From Tateyamaria omphalii (GTDB lineage Bacteria; Pseudomonadota; Alphaproteobacteria; Rhodobacterales; Rhodobacteraceae): a DNA stretch of 46,261 bases. A model generated the notes under the pieces. It saw nothing but the letters and a program-made list of their open reading frames with translations, made no database searches and was not told the origin of the DNA. A program made the translations under genes and the position numbers. Location of the stretch: positions 1 through 46,261 of the forward strand of contig NZ_CP019319.1 of NCBI RefSeq assembly GCF_001969365.1, in the 5' to 3' direction. Below are positions 1 to 11,126 of this stretch, in pieces (the stretch's first letter is position 1; the number at the start of each line of letters is the position of its first letter).

Positions 1-1919
1 GCGATGCGCCGCTGGAAGGGTTCGGGCAGATTTCGCTGGCCCAGCAGGCGCTGATCTCGGCGGCACTCGATGGCGAGACGTTCTTTTCCTTCGAGGGCTT
101 CACCCTCGCCAATGTGGAACTGGCCACGGGCAATGCCGTGAACACGGCCGACATCCGCGCCGCCTATTCCACGGATGCGGGCGGGTCGGCCTATGCCTAT
201 CTGCCGACCACCAACTACGTGGGTGGGGACATGTGGTTCACCCCCACGGTCGGCTATTACGACTATGCCAACCCGGTGCTGGGGTCGACCTCGTGGCGGT
301 CCACCCTGCACGAGGTGGGTCATGCCCTGGGCCTGAAACACGGGCACACGGCGCAATACGGGTTCCCGTCCCTGCCCGAGGCCTACAACCATCACGAATA
401 TTCGCTGATGACCTACTGGAGCTACGAGGGCAAGGGCGCCTCGGGCTATACCAACGAGACATGGGGCTTTCCGCAGACCTTCATGATGGCCGACATCGCG
501 GCATTGCAATACATGTACGGGGCCGATTTCGACCTGAATGGCGGCGACACGGTCTATACGTTCTCGCAATCGAACGGGACCTTCTTTATCGACGGGGTCG
601 CGCAGGGCACGCCGGGCGGCAACCGCATCTTCTTTACCCTGTGGGATGGCAACGGCAACGACACCTATGACCTGTCGAACTACACCTCCGACCTGGATCT
701 GGATCTGACCGCGGGCGGGCATTCCGACTTCAACTCGGGCCAGTCGGCCTATCTGGGCGGCGGGCCCAATGGCGGTTATGCGCGCGGCAACCTCTATAAT
801 GCGCTGCAATACGAGGGCGATCTGCGGTCGCTGATCGAGAATGCGCTTGGCGGGTCGGGCAATGACGAGATCGTCGGCAACCAGGTGGCCAACCTGCTGG
901 TGGGCAATGCCGGCAACGACACGCTGATCGGCAATGCCGGCAACGACACGTTGCGGGGCGGTGCAGGGGCCGACAGCATGGATGGCGGCGCCGGTCTGGA
1001 CGAGGTGGATTACAGCGCCGAGACCGCCGATCTGACCATCCATCTGGGTCAGAACAGCGTTTCGGGCGGCAATGCCACCGGCGACACGATCGCCCGGATC
1101 GAGGCCGTGACCGCCGGGTCGGGCAACGATTCCATCCTGGGCAGCAACGATGCCAATATCCTCGTCGGCGGGTCCGGTGACGACACCATCAAGGCCGGGA
1201 GCGGCCGCGACACCGTGATCGGCGGAGCGGGTGACGATGAACTGGCCGGCGGCGGCGGGGCCGACGAATTGCGCGGGGCCACGGGGCGCGACCAGATCAA
1301 GGGCAGCGCGGGTGCTGACACGATGTATGGCGGGGCCGATGTGGACACGCTGCTCTACGTGAACGACACCGCAGGCGTCACGGTCAACCTGACATCGGGC
1401 ACCGGCAGCGGCGGCGAGGCCCAGGGCGATGAGTTCTATGATTTCGAGAATATCTTTGCCGGATCGGGCGATGACCTGCTGACCGGTGCTGGCGGGCGCA
1501 ATCATTTCGTCGGGGGCGATGGCGACGACACGTTGCGCGGCGAAAACGGCAATGACCTGCTGGTGGGCGAGGCAGGCGGCGACATCCTGGTGGGTGGCAA
1601 CGGCAATGACACGCTCAAGGGTGGCAATGGCGACGACACGCTCAAGGGCGGGGCGGGCAACGACGTGCTGCGCGGCTCGAACGGGGCGGACACGTTTGTC
1701 TTTATCCACACCACCGGTGCCAATGAGGCTGACAGGGTGGTCAGGTTCGAGGTGGGCGTCGATCTGGTGCGGGTCTGGAACCTCGATCAGTCCGATATCA
1801 GCTTTTCGAATGCGGGCGGCGGCGACACGCGCATGACGTTCAGCACCGGCGACACGGTGCTCTTCACGGACGTGTCCGTGGCGCAGCTCAGCACCTTCAA
1901 CGACTTCGAATTCGTTTAG
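1..1919 (+). CDS. Serralysin-type (M10) metalloprotease with RTX repeats, C-terminal part (gene continues from the right edge)
   Basis: Secreted zinc endopeptidase of the serralysin family; this is the 3' portion of the gene starting at 45766. The frame is open from base 3 with no start codon, and bases 1-2 complete the codon left open at base 46261. The zinc motif HEVGHALGLKHG lies at 309-344 and the Met-turn (SLMTY) around 402-416; in the joined 804-aa protein these are H269 and M302. From about 850 to 1690 the protein is glycine/aspartate-rich RTX nonapeptides (GGxGxDxLx) that bind calcium after export. The last 75 residues form a module ending NDFEFV, shared with three other RTX proteins here and probably the type I secretion signal. 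There is no classical signal peptide. Biological substrate unknown; degradation of environmental protein or remodelling of surface adhesins are possible roles. Confidence 0.93.
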   Translation, partial: DAPLEGFGQISLAQQALISAALDGETFFSFEGFTLANVELATGNAVNTADIRAAYSTDAGGSAYAYLPTTNYVGGDMWFTPTVGYYDYANPVLGSTSWRSTLHEVGHALGLKHGHTAQYGFPSLPEAYNHHEYSLMTYWSYEGKGASGYTNETWGFPQTFMMADIAALQYMYGADFDLNGGDTVYTFSQSNGTFFIDGVAQGTPGGNRIFFTLWDGNGNDTYDLSNYTSDLDLDLTAGGHSDFNSGQSAYLGGGPNGGYARGNLYNALQYEGDLRSLIENALGGSGNDEIVGNQVANLLVGNAGNDTLIGNAGNDTLRGGAGADSMDGGAGLDEVDYSAETADLTIHLGQNSVSGGNATGDTIARIEAVTAGSGNDSILGSNDANILVGGSGDDTIKAGSGRDTVIGGAGDDELAGGGGADELRGATGRDQIKGSAGADTMYGGADVDTLLYVNDTAGVTVNLTSGTGSGGEAQGDEFYDFENIFAGSGDDLLTGAGGRNHFVGGDGDDTLRGENGNDLLVGEAGGDILVGGNGNDTLKGGNGDDTLKGGAGNDVLRGSNGADTFVFIHTTGANEADRVVRFEVGVDLVRVWNLDQSDISFSNAGGGDTRMTFSTGDTVLFTDVSVAQLSTFNDFEFV

Positions 1920-1945
1920 CGTTTTCTTCCTGTGCGGGAAGGATT

Positions 1946-1974
1946 GCAGGCAGCCTCTGGGCTGCCTGCTTTTT
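1946..1974 (+). terminator. Rho-independent terminator after the M10 protease
   Basis: A perfect 10-bp stem (GCAGGCAGCC / GGCTGCCTGC) with a TCTG loop is followed by five T, 26 bp past the stop codon. It separates the protease from the glycosyltransferase operon. The rest of the gap to 2142 is relatively AT-rich and probably holds the promoter for the next operon, but I see no clear -35/-10 pair. Confidence 0.9.
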
Positions 1975-2142
1975 GTGCGTCGCGCCCGCCGGACAGGCAG
2001 GCAACCGCCTAAAGCCAATTGCGGACGTAGGGGTGATATGCGAAAGGGGCCGTGATGTATTTTAAGCCGGTCAGGCGTCGAATTATGCGATGTCGCCGGT
2101 CGATTGGTTTTTTTAGCAACTTGAGTTTGATTCGAGGCTTCT

Positions 2143-5100
2143 ATGGTGCGCAACCTGCTAAAGAGAACGGTGACCAAGCTTGATAAGGCGGTGCGCCCGG
2201 GCGGGTTCCAGGGGTATCTGGACGGTTACATTGATCAGCGGTTGCAGGGGTGGGTGCGCAAAAACGGGGAAGACGACCCGGTGCGTGTCGACATCCTTTT
2301 GAACGGTGATCCGGTGTATCTTGATGTGCTGAGCAACGCAGCACGCGACGACCTGGTGGAAGGCGGCATCGGTCCCGGCACGTTCGGGTTTCAGGTGCCT
2401 GTTGATACAGTGATGTATTGCGGTGACGTGAGGGTCACCGTGCGTGTGAGTGGCGAGACCCAGACAATTTTTGAGCGCACGATCCATGTGCCTTCCGCGG
2501 CCTTGGAGGAGCCGCCCTTGCCGTCTGTTGTAACCCGTGACGAGACTTTGGATTCAACTGCAGATCTTGAGGATGACCAACCGGTGAATGACAACAGCGC
2601 TGCCAAGACCGACCCTGCTCCGAAGACATCTGACCGTGCTGCGGTCGCGCCTCCGCCCAAGGCCGAATACAAGGTCCGCCTTGAGCAGCTGACCGAGACG
2701 TCCCTTGGGGGCTGGGCCGTGGATGTGAACAACCCCGGTGCCATCTTCAGCATGGAGCTGTTCATCAACGGTGCGTGGTTCTGCGAGGTGCGCAACGATG
2801 CCACCCGTCCGGATCTGCGGCGCCTGAACCTGTCCAAGGGGCGCGGGGGATCGACCATGACCTGCCGCGCGGCCTGCTGGACAGCGGCGAGGTCGTCGTG
2901 GCGCTGCGCCTGCCCAATGGCGATCAGGTCGAACGCCAGTTCAACGTCACCTGCGATGCCCAGCCGGTGCCGGCCCTGGTGCCGCATCTGGACGCGCCGG
3001 TCAGCGTCGTGGTGCCGGTCTATAACGCCGTCGAGGACACCGAGATCTGCATCGAGCGCCTGCTGGCACACACCCCGGCGGATGCACGCGTGATTCTGAT
3101 CAACGACGCCAGCCCCGACACGGACGTGGCCCCGCTGCTCGAGCGCTATGCGCATCTTGACCGGATCACGGTGCTGACCAACGACACCAACATGGGCTTT
3201 ACCCGGACCGTGAACCGGGGCATGTCCGAGGCGGGCACCGATGATGTGGTGTTTCTCAATTCCGATGCGCGCGTGACGCCGGGGTGGCTGGAAGGGCTGC
3301 GCGCCGCGGCCGCGTCGGATCCGCTGATCGGCACGATCACCCCCCTGTCGGACCGGGCCGGGGCCTTTTCCGCCCCGCGGATCGGCAACGCCAACCCGCT
3401 GCCTTTCGGGGTCAGCGAAGAGGAATACGCCATTGCCGTGCGCCGTCACAGCCTGCGGCTTTATCCGACCGTGCCCACCGGCAACGGGTTCTGCATGTAT
3501 GTCCGCCGCGCCTGTATCGACCAGGTCGGCCCCCTGGACGAAGAGGCGTTTCCGCGCGGCTATGGCGAGGAGAATGATTTCTGCATGCGCGCCCGGGCCC
3601 TGGGCTGGCGCAGCGTCATCGACGATGCCACCTATGTGTTCCACGAACGCTCCAAGAGCTTTGGCGAGCAGAAGACGGATCTGATGGCCGCGGGCCGCAA
3701 GACCGTGGATGCGCGTCACCCCGATTACAGCTACGCCATCAAGGTCTTTGGCAAGAGCCCCCAGATCGCCCTGGCCCGCTACCGCGCCGGACAGGCGCAG
3801 TCGGTGCTGTCGCAGGGCGGCGCCTGCCTGCCGCGGGCGCTGTTTGTCACGGCCACCGCAACCGGTGGCACGCCCCAGACCAACCGCGATCTGATGCGCG
3901 CCCTGTCGGACAGCTGGGAAGGGTGGCTTCTGCGCTGCGACAGCCAGGTCATGACCCTGTCCCGCATGGCGGGCAAGGCCATGCAGGTGGTCGAAAAGCA
4001 CACCCTGCAGGAGCCGGTCAGCCCCACGCGGCACCGGTCCTTTGAATATGACCGTGTGCTGGCGGCGTGGCTGGCCAAATACGAGTTCGACCTGGTCCAT
4101 ATCCGTCAGCTGATCTGGCACAGCCTCAGCCTGCCGCGCCTGGCCAAGGAGGCGGGGGCCGTCGTGATCAACTCGTTCCACGACTTCTACACGATCAGCC
4201 CGTCGGTCAAGCTCTTGGACGAGGACAACCTGTTCTGCGGCGCGCACTGCCCCGAGGGCAAGGTCTATGCCGAAAGCGATCTGTGGCCCAGAAACAGCAT
4301 GCCCGCGCTCGATGCCGGTTGGATCGACATCTGGCAAAAGCAGTTCGCCGAGGCCCTTTCGGTCTGCGATGCCTTTGTCACCACCTCGCCCAGTGCGCGC
4401 GAGATGATCCTGCAGACCATGCCGGCCGACACAGCCGAGCGTTTCGTGGTCATTCCCCATGGCCGGGATTTCCCCGAGATGCGCCAGAACGTGAACTGGC
4501 CCACGCCGGAACAGGCCGTGCGCATCCTGGTGCCGGGCAATATCTCGATTGCCAAGGGCCGCGAGGTGATCGAGGGCCTGCTGGAGCGCGACAAGCTGGA
4601 CCAGCGTCTGGAATTCCACATCCTGGGGATCACGATTTCGCCGGTCCCCAGCGCGGCCTGCATTTCCATGGCCGGTACGAGCGTGACGACTTTACCAACC
4701 GTGTGGCCAAGATTGCGCCCCATGCGGGGGCGGTGTTCTCGATCTGGGACGAAACCTATTGCCATACCCTGACCGAGATGTGGGCGGCGAGCCTGCCGGT
4801 GATCGGGTTGGACTACCCCACCGTGGCCGGACGGATCCGGGCCGCCAATGGCGGCTGGGTCTATAGCGAAAAGGACCTTGACGCGCTCTATGCCGATCTG
4901 GTGCGCGACATGGAGGACAGCAACGGCTTCATGGACCGGTTGCGTGCCGTCATCGACTGGCAGCGCGGCGAGGGCCGGGCCAACACGACCCGGGCCATGG
5001 CGTCGAAATACCAGGCGCTGTATCAGGCGGTGATGCGCGACCAGCCCTCGCTGGGGGCCCCTGCGGCGCAGCCCACCGGGTTGCAGGAGGCCATGGATCA

Positions 5101-6151
5101 CCGCGTGGCCGTGGTCTGCCCTGCCAATGACAAGCTGACGCAGGCGCCCGCCTCGACCCATGTGCGGGTCTGGGCGCGCACCTACAACCATCCGGACCGG
5201 GCCACGAGCTTTGTGCGCATGACCCCCGAGGAGCTGTTGGCCGCCGCCCGGACCGGCACCATCGACAAGGCCATCATCCAGCGCAACGCGCTGCCAGTGT
5301 CGATCTGGCGCAGCCTGAAGCCGCTCGTGGAGGCCGGGAAGCTGCGCTATGCGGTGGATCTGGATGATGATCTGTCGAACGTGCCGGCGGACAAGGACCC
5401 CGACGGGTCCTATGCCAGCTATGCCAAGACCCTGGACGACATCATCGGCCATGCGGCGGTGGTGACGGCATCGACCAAGGCGCTGGCCACCAAGCTCAAG
5501 AAGCGCAACGCCTGCATCGAGGTGGTGCCCAACCTGCTGGCGGGGCGCATCTGGCGGGGCCAGATGCCCAAGCGCACCTCCGACAAGATCGTGCGCGGCA
5601 TCTATATGGGCAACCGCAGCCATGACGCCGATTTCGCCATGGTGCAATCCGCCTTTGAGGCGGCGGCGGCGACCCATCCCAACCTGCGCCTGCGTCTTGT
5701 GGGCGCGCTGCAAGAGCCCCTGGCCAAGGTGCCGGATTGGCTCGAGATCATCGACATTCCCAAGGGTGCGCGCAACTACCCGGCCTTTGTGGCCTGGTTG
5801 CGGGCCCAGTGCAGCGATCTGGATTTCGGGATCGCACCTCTGGCCGATATCCCGTTTAACGGGCATAAATCCTATCTCAAGGCGCTGGATTACGCGGGTC
5901 TCGGCCTACCGGTCCTGGCGTCGAACCACCCGGTTTACAAGCCTCTCAAAGGGCCGGATCATATTATCCTGGTGGACAACACACCGGCAGACTGGGAAAA
6001 TGCCCTTAATGAAAGGTTGAAGGTGGGGTCCCCTGACGAAGCCACGCGCGCGGCTATTCGTGATTGGGTGACCGAACATCATGAACTGGAGGGGACAATG
6101 AGGCAGTACGATGCGCTGCTGCTGCAGCATCTGTACAAGGACAGTGAATGA
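2143..6151 (+). CDS. Multidomain glycosyltransferase (GT2 + two GT4-like domains), interrupted by two single-base frameshifts
   Basis: Cytoplasmic enzyme probably adding sugars to a surface polysaccharide. With one G restored in the G-run at 2845-2849 and one in 4625-4628, it reads as a single protein of 1,336 aa. Order: two copies of a beta-sandwich-like 'GWAVD' domain (about residues 18-125 and 175-285) separated by an acidic/proline linker; a GT2 domain starting at SVVVPVYNA with FLNSDAR as the DxD-like site (about 285-540); a GT4-like domain (about 563-966) with the typical [16 protein letters not shown] segment; and a second GT4-like domain (about 985-1336). Without correction the frames break at SKGRGG and FHILG, and each continues as clear homology one frame back. 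It starts a plus-strand operon and overlaps the next gene by ATGA. Sugar specificity cannot be read from sequence. Confidence 0.85.
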
Positions 6152-7866
6152 AGTTACCTGATTTTTTGGTGTTGGGCGCGCAGAAGGCGGGCTCGACATG
6201 GATTTACGATTGCCTGCGGCACCACCCGGACGTGTTTATGCCTGCCGCTGTCGAGCTGTTGTATTTCAATAAACCCAATTATGCAGATGCCCCCCTGCGG
6301 ACCGCTTATGAGGCACATTTCGCGGATGCGGATGGCTATGCCCGTGTCGGCGAAAAGACCCCCGGATATTTCTGGAGCGCGGATCCCGCCCGGTCGACCA
6401 CCCAGCCGCCCCCCGGCCACAACGCGGACATCCCGGCGGCGGTGCGCGACGTGCTGGGCGATAATGTCGACTTCATCGTGTCCCTGCGCCACCCCGTCTG
6501 GCGGGCGGTCTCGGCCTTTGGTCACCACGCCAAACGCGACCGTATCCACCCGCAAAAGCACCTGCGCGAGGTGGCCCACAAGCTGGGTATTCTCGACATC
6601 GGGTTTTACGGCGCGCATCTGGATGCCTGGTTCAAGGCTGCGGCCAAGGACCGGTTCGAGGTGCTGATCTTTGAAGATGACATTGTCGACGATCCCGAAG
6701 AGGGGTTTCGCAAGCTCTGCCGGTTCCTGAAGGTCGATGACAGCTATACGCCCGCGGGTCTGCACAAGGCGTCGAACGCGGGCGGGCCCCGTCAGATTGA
6801 TGCGTCGGGCATCAGCGTGCGCGGCCATCCGCTGCCCATCGACGCCCATGATATCGAGTTCCTGCTGGATGCCTATGCCGATGACATCGCGCTGACCAAG
6901 ACCCTGCTGGGCCGCGACCTGGCAAGCTGGGATGCCGAAAGCGACCGGCTGCGGGCCTGGTGCAAGGAGGCGCATGCGGCCCCGGCCGTCGCCGCGGCGC
7001 CCGCTGCCCTGCCAGCGGCTGGCAAGTCCAAAGGGCCGCTCAGCCGTGTCTTTGGTATCGGCGGCGCGGGCCAGACGGCGCCTGCGGCTGCCCCCAAACC
7101 CGCCAATTCGCAGCAAAAGTTCCGGGCCTTCGGTCTGGATGCTGCGCTGCGGGTGACGGACGGTCTGGACCGCCGCTTTGTGTTTGAGCCGCCCGCGCGC
7201 CTGTCGGAACTGGCGATGCGGGGGGATTGTTCGATCGGGGCGTTTTCCTATGCCGTGTCGGGCCATGCCTACGGCACCCATATCGGGCGCTACTGTTCCA
7301 TCGCGCGGGATGTGAATATCGGCCAGTTCAACCACACGATGGAATGGCTTTCGACCAGCCCGTTCCAGTTCGAGCAGGGGTTCACCTTCAACACCGGCGA
7401 CCAGTTTGCAGACAAGGGGAGCTATGACGCCACCACGCCCGATCCGGCGCTGTCGGCACAGGCGCGCCGTGATCTGACCCGTGTGACCCGGGTGGGCAAT
7501 GATGTGTGGATCGGCCACGGGGCCATCATCACCGCGGGAGTGACCGTGGGCGACGGGGCCGTCATCGGGGCCAATGCCGTCGTGACCAAGGACGTGCCGG
7601 CTTATGCCATTGTCGGCGGCGTGCCCGCCAAGCTGATCCGCTACCGCTTTGACAAGCGGCTGCGTGACCGGATGATCAAGGTCAAATGGTGGCAATACGC
7701 GACCTGGCAGCTGGCCGGTGTGCCCTTTGCCGATCCCAAGGCGGCCCTGGCCGAGATCGAGCGGCGGGTGAAGCAGGGCATGACGCCCTATACCCCCGCG
7801 CGTGTGGTCCAGACCGAGGCGGGGCCGGCGCTGGACGAGGCCCTGCAAGATGTTCCCGGGGTCTGA
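6148..7866 (+). CDS. Sulfotransferase fused to a CatB-like O-acetyltransferase
   Basis: A 572-aa fusion of two carbohydrate-modifying enzymes. Residues 1-270 are a PAPS-dependent sulfotransferase: the 5'-phosphosulfate loop is GAQKAGSTW near the N-terminus and the 3'-phosphate-binding strand/helix is [14 protein letters not shown]. An Ala/Pro-rich linker (about 275-325) follows. Residues about 325-545 form a left-handed beta-helix acetyltransferase with hexapeptide repeats; [20 protein letters not shown] and the [10 protein letters not shown] ending are typical of the CatB/xenobiotic acetyltransferase group, here probably acetylating a sugar hydroxyl. The start overlaps the glycosyltransferase stop (ATGA), so translation is probably coupled. 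The expected role is to sulfate and acetylate the polysaccharide built by its neighbours; the acceptor is unknown. Confidence 0.88.
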   Translation: MKLPDFLVLGAQKAGSTWIYDCLRHHPDVFMPAAVELLYFNKPNYADAPLRTAYEAHFADADGYARVGEKTPGYFWSADPARSTTQPPPGHNADIPAAVRDVLGDNVDFIVSLRHPVWRAVSAFGHHAKRDRIHPQKHLREVAHKLGILDIGFYGAHLDAWFKAAAKDRFEVLIFEDDIVDDPEEGFRKLCRFLKVDDSYTPAGLHKASNAGGPRQIDASGISVRGHPLPIDAHDIEFLLDAYADDIALTKTLLGRDLASWDAESDRLRAWCKEAHAAPAVAAAPAALPAAGKSKGPLSRVFGIGGAGQTAPAAAPKPANSQQKFRAFGLDAALRVTDGLDRRFVFEPPARLSELAMRGDCSIGAFSYAVSGHAYGTHIGRYCSIARDVNIGQFNHTMEWLSTSPFQFEQGFTFNTGDQFADKGSYDATTPDPALSAQARRDLTRVTRVGNDVWIGHGAIITAGVTVGDGAVIGANAVVTKDVPAYAIVGGVPAKLIRYRFDKRLRDRMIKVKWWQYATWQLAGVPFADPKAALAEIERRVKQGMTPYTPARVVQTEAGPALDEALQDVPGV

Positions 7867-7870
7867 CAGG

Positions 7871-8776
7871 ATGCCGGGTGCGGACATGGCATGGGACATG
7901 GCGCAGGATATGGATCGGGGCGTTTTCCTGCTGGGGGTCGGCGGTCAGAAATGCGGCACCAGCTGGCTGCATGACATGCTGATGCGCTCGGCCCAGGTCG
8001 ATATGGGGTTCAACAAGGAATACCATATCTTTGACGCGCGCACCTTGCCCGAATGCGTTCGGTTCAAGAACGGGCCACTGAAACGCTATGACCGACAGGT
8101 GGCAGCAGGCACGCCGCCCGCACCCGGCTCCAAGCTGTGGCTCCGGGCCCACTTCCTGCGCGAGCCCGACACCTACTATGACTATTTCGCGCAGCGCCTC
8201 GCCGCGCCGGACATCCGGCTGACAGGCGACATCACCCCGTCCTATAGCGGGCTGAGCACCGACACCCTGGCCGAGATCCGCGACGGCATGGCGGCCCGCG
8301 GCGTGCCGACCAAGGTCGTGTTCCTGATGCGTGATCCGGTCGAGCGGTCCTGGAGCGCGCTGCGCATGTCGCGGCGCCAGACCGCGCTCAAGAACCCCGG
8401 TCACGTGTTCAAGCTGTCCGAGTTCGATCAGCTGCGCGCCAATTACAAAGAGCCCAATTACGAGCTGCGCGCCAATTACGCCGCCACGCTTGCCCGGCTT
8501 GAGACGGTGTTCGACGCGGGCGACATCTTTGTTGAATTCTACGAGACCCTGTTTGCGCAGGACGTGATGGACCGGTTTTGTGCCTTTGCGGGCATCGACC
8601 CGATTGATGCGGACATGGACAAGCAGGTCAACCCGTCACCCAAGACCAGCGCCATCCCCGAGGACATCGCCGAGGAGATGGCGCTGCACTACGCCGCCAT
8701 CTACCGCACGCTGGCGGACCGGTTCGGGGCCGACCCCCTCAAATCCATGTGGTGGAGTGCGCGTTTTGTGCTGTAA
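7871..8776 (+). CDS. Sulfotransferase family protein
   Basis: PAPS-dependent sulfotransferase of 301 aa. The phosphosulfate loop is GVGGQKCGTSWLH and the 3'-phosphate motif is FLMRDPVERSWSALRMS, both standard for the Sulfotransfer_1/3 fold. The chosen ATG is 4 bp after the previous stop; ATGs at 7886, 7898 and 7910 are alternatives, the last lying closest to the conserved GVFLLGVGGQK. It is the second of three consecutive sulfotransferase genes, all cytoplasmic with no signal peptide. Its substrate is inferred to be the sugar chain or a lipid-linked oligosaccharide made by the cluster. Confidence 0.87.
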   Translation: MPGADMAWDMAQDMDRGVFLLGVGGQKCGTSWLHDMLMRSAQVDMGFNKEYHIFDARTLPECVRFKNGPLKRYDRQVAAGTPPAPGSKLWLRAHFLREPDTYYDYFAQRLAAPDIRLTGDITPSYSGLSTDTLAEIRDGMAARGVPTKVVFLMRDPVERSWSALRMSRRQTALKNPGHVFKLSEFDQLRANYKEPNYELRANYAATLARLETVFDAGDIFVEFYETLFAQDVMDRFCAFAGIDPIDADMDKQVNPSPKTSAIPEDIAEEMALHYAAIYRTLADRFGADPLKSMWWSARFVL

Positions 8777-8833
8777 CCCGAGGCATGGCGGTCCCGCGGT
8801 GCCCACAAGAACACAGGTCAGGAGCAACCCGAC

Positions 8834-9445
8834 ATGAGCAGTTTCTTTGAATCCAAGGATATGCCCTTTGATCATACGGCGCCGTACACGGTGGTGGTGC
8901 TTGGCCCGCCGCGCTCCGGCACGTCGATGGTGTCGGGCATCCTGCGCCTGCTGGGCATCTACATGGGCGCGTGCAACACCGCCAACAACGAGGATCCCCG
9001 CTTCAACAAGAAGCGGGGCACGGAATCGATCCGCGCCCTGATTGCCGAGAACAACGCCGAATATCCGGTCTGGGGCTGGAAGGAGCCGTCGACCCATATC
9101 TATTACGACGAGGTGTCGGACCTGGTGCGCACGCCCTTCTTTATCGGGGTCTACCGCAACATCCTGGGCTCTGCCTCCAGCAAGCTCAAGCACACCGGCG
9201 ATGCGGATCTGGCCCATCTCGCGGGCTCTTATGCCGTGCATTACCAGAAGATTTCGAAGCTGCTGAACAAGGCCGAGACCCCGTGTCTCTATATCAACTA
9301 CGACAGGGTCCTGTCGGACCCGGTGGCCCTGGCCAGCTATCTGTCAGAGCGGCTGCGGGGCCAGCCGCTGGATCCCGACATGCACGACCGCATCGCGCGC
9401 TACTGCGCCCCGGGTGAGTACAAATCCATCGAGGATTTCCTCTGA
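8834..9445 (+). CDS. Small sulfotransferase-like P-loop protein
   Basis: A 203-aa protein with a sulfotransferase-type P-loop, VVLGPPRSGTSMVSGIL, near residue 25. A conserved GWKEPSTH segment follows, then a short GVYRN region at the 3'-phosphate-binding position, although the usual RDP is absent. It is shorter than typical sulfotransferases (250-300 aa), so it may be a reduced sulfotransferase or another P-loop nucleotide-binding enzyme. An AGGAG Shine-Dalgarno sits 8 bp upstream of the ATG. It lies 57 bp after the previous sulfotransferase and 33 bp before manC, in the same probable operon. Confidence 0.78.
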   Translation: MSSFFESKDMPFDHTAPYTVVVLGPPRSGTSMVSGILRLLGIYMGACNTANNEDPRFNKKRGTESIRALIAENNAEYPVWGWKEPSTHIYYDEVSDLVRTPFFIGVYRNILGSASSKLKHTGDADLAHLAGSYAVHYQKISKLLNKAETPCLYINYDRVLSDPVALASYLSERLRGQPLDPDMHDRIARYCAPGEYKSIEDFL

Positions 9446-9478
9446 CCCTGATCTGCTGATCACGAAAAGGCACTGCCG

Positions 9479-10926
9479 ATGCCCGCGCCCGACACATCCC
9501 CGAGATCCACCCGGTCCTGATGTGCGGCGGCACGGGCACCCGGCTGTGGCCGCTGTCGCGCAAGAGCTATCCCAAGCAGTTTGCCCGCCTGCTGAGCGCA
9601 CGCAGCCTGTTTCAGGAGGCCGCGTCGCGGGTGCAGGGGGACGGGTTTGCCGCCCCGCTGGTGGTATCGGCCGTCGACTACCGGTTCATCGTGACCGAAC
9701 AGCTTGTGGACACCGGCATCGACCCGGGCGCCGTGCTGCTGGAGCCCGAACCGCGCAACACGGCCCCCGCGGTGCTGGCGGCGGCCACCTGGCTGGCCCG
9801 GACCGCGGGCCCCGAGGCGCTGATGCTGATCACCCCGTCCGATCATGCGGTGACCGATCCGGACGCCTTCCGGGCCCGCATCCGCGCCGGGATCCCCGCC
9901 GCCCGCGCGGGCGCGCTTGTGCTGTTCGGCATCACGCCGACCCATGCCGAAACCGGCTATGGCTATCTGGAGCCCGAGGGCCTGGCCGAGGCGCAGGGCG
10001 GGGCCGTCCCGCTGCGCAGCTTTGTCGAAAAGCCCGATGCCGATCAGGCCCGGGCGCTGCTGGAGGGCGACCGGCATCTGTGGAACAGCGGTCTGTTCCT
10101 GTTCACCGCACAGACCATCCTCGAGGCGTTCGCGGCCCATGCCCCGGACCTGTGCGCCCCGGTCACCGCGGCCGTCGACGGGGTGCGGCACGATCTGGGT
10201 TTTGCCCGGCTGGACCCGGATCCGTGGCAGACGGTGGCCGGCATTTCGCTGGACTATGCCGTGATGGAGCGCGCCCGGAACCTGTCCGTGCTGCGGCTGG
10301 AGACCCCCTGGAGCGATCTGGGCAACTGGGACAGCGTGGCCCAGCACAGCCCCCGTGACGGGAACGGCAATGCGCTTGGCGGGGATGCGATGGCGCTGGA
10401 CTGCACCGGCACGCTGCTCCGGTCCGAGACGGGGGGGCGGCAGACCCTTGTGGGTCTGGGCCTGAAGGACATCATCGCGGTGGCGATGCCCGATGGCGTG
10501 CTGGTCACCCATCGCGACCGGGCGCAGGATGTGGGGCAGGCGGTCGCCGCGCTGCGCCGGTCCGGCCACCCCCAGGCCGACCAGTTCCCCCGCGACCACC
10601 GGCCCTGGGGCAGTTTCGAAAGCCTGGTGGTCGGCCCCCGGTTCCAGGTCAAGCGGATCGAGGTCAAGCCGGGCGCGGCCCTGTCCCTGCAAAGTCACAT
10701 GCACCGGGCCGAGCACTGGATCGTGGTGTCGGGCACGGCGCGGGTGACCATCGACGACGCGGTCAGCCTGGTGCCGGAAAACGGATCCATCTTTGTGCCC
10801 ATCGGCGCGCGGCACCGGCTGGAAAATCCGGGCAAGGTGCCGCTGACCCTGATCGAGGTGCAGACCGGCAGCTATCTGGGCGAGGACGACATCACGCGCT
10901 ACGACGACGTCTATGCGCGCCGCTGA
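9479..10926 (+). CDS. manC: Mannose-1-phosphate guanylyltransferase / mannose-6-phosphate isomerase
   Basis: Bifunctional enzyme supplying GDP-mannose for polysaccharide synthesis. The nucleotidyltransferase signature GGTGTRLWPLSRKSYPKQF is near the N-terminus, the sugar-phosphate motif FVEKPD follows near residue 183, and the C-terminal cupin isomerase domain carries HMHRAEHWIVVSGTA. The frame containing the signature is open from 9520, but the family normally has about 10-15 residues before it. ATG 9479 starts MPAPDTSP and joins EIHPVLMCGG if one C is added to the run at 9498-9501, giving 482 aa, normal for the family. I therefore place the start at 9479 with a one-base frameshift. It ends the plus-strand operon. 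Confidence 0.92.
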
Positions 10927-11126
10927 TCGGTGGGCATTCAGTGGGCTGTGAGTGCATGAAGACCTCCTGATCTTGACACCGGGACGTCACTGGAAGGCAC
11001 CTGATGGGGGCGGTGCAGGGGGCGTTCGGTCGACCAAGACAGGCCGTGTCACACAGCCTTCTACGGCGGCTCTGCTGGACGAAGCGCCAATTCGCTGCGC
11101 TTGCGCCAATGGCTGCTTTTTTGAGG

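Noticed and set aside
2845..2852. Programmed -1 frameshifting in the glycosyltransferase
   Set aside because: No slippery heptamer with a following structure is evident. The same one-base loss occurs in G/C runs of three unrelated genes, so sequence error is simpler.
2391..4619. A 742-codon open frame on the minus strand
   Set aside because: It lies wholly antisense to the glycosyltransferase, has a His/Arg/Gly-rich composition typical of GC-rich antisense frames, and shows no recognisable motif.
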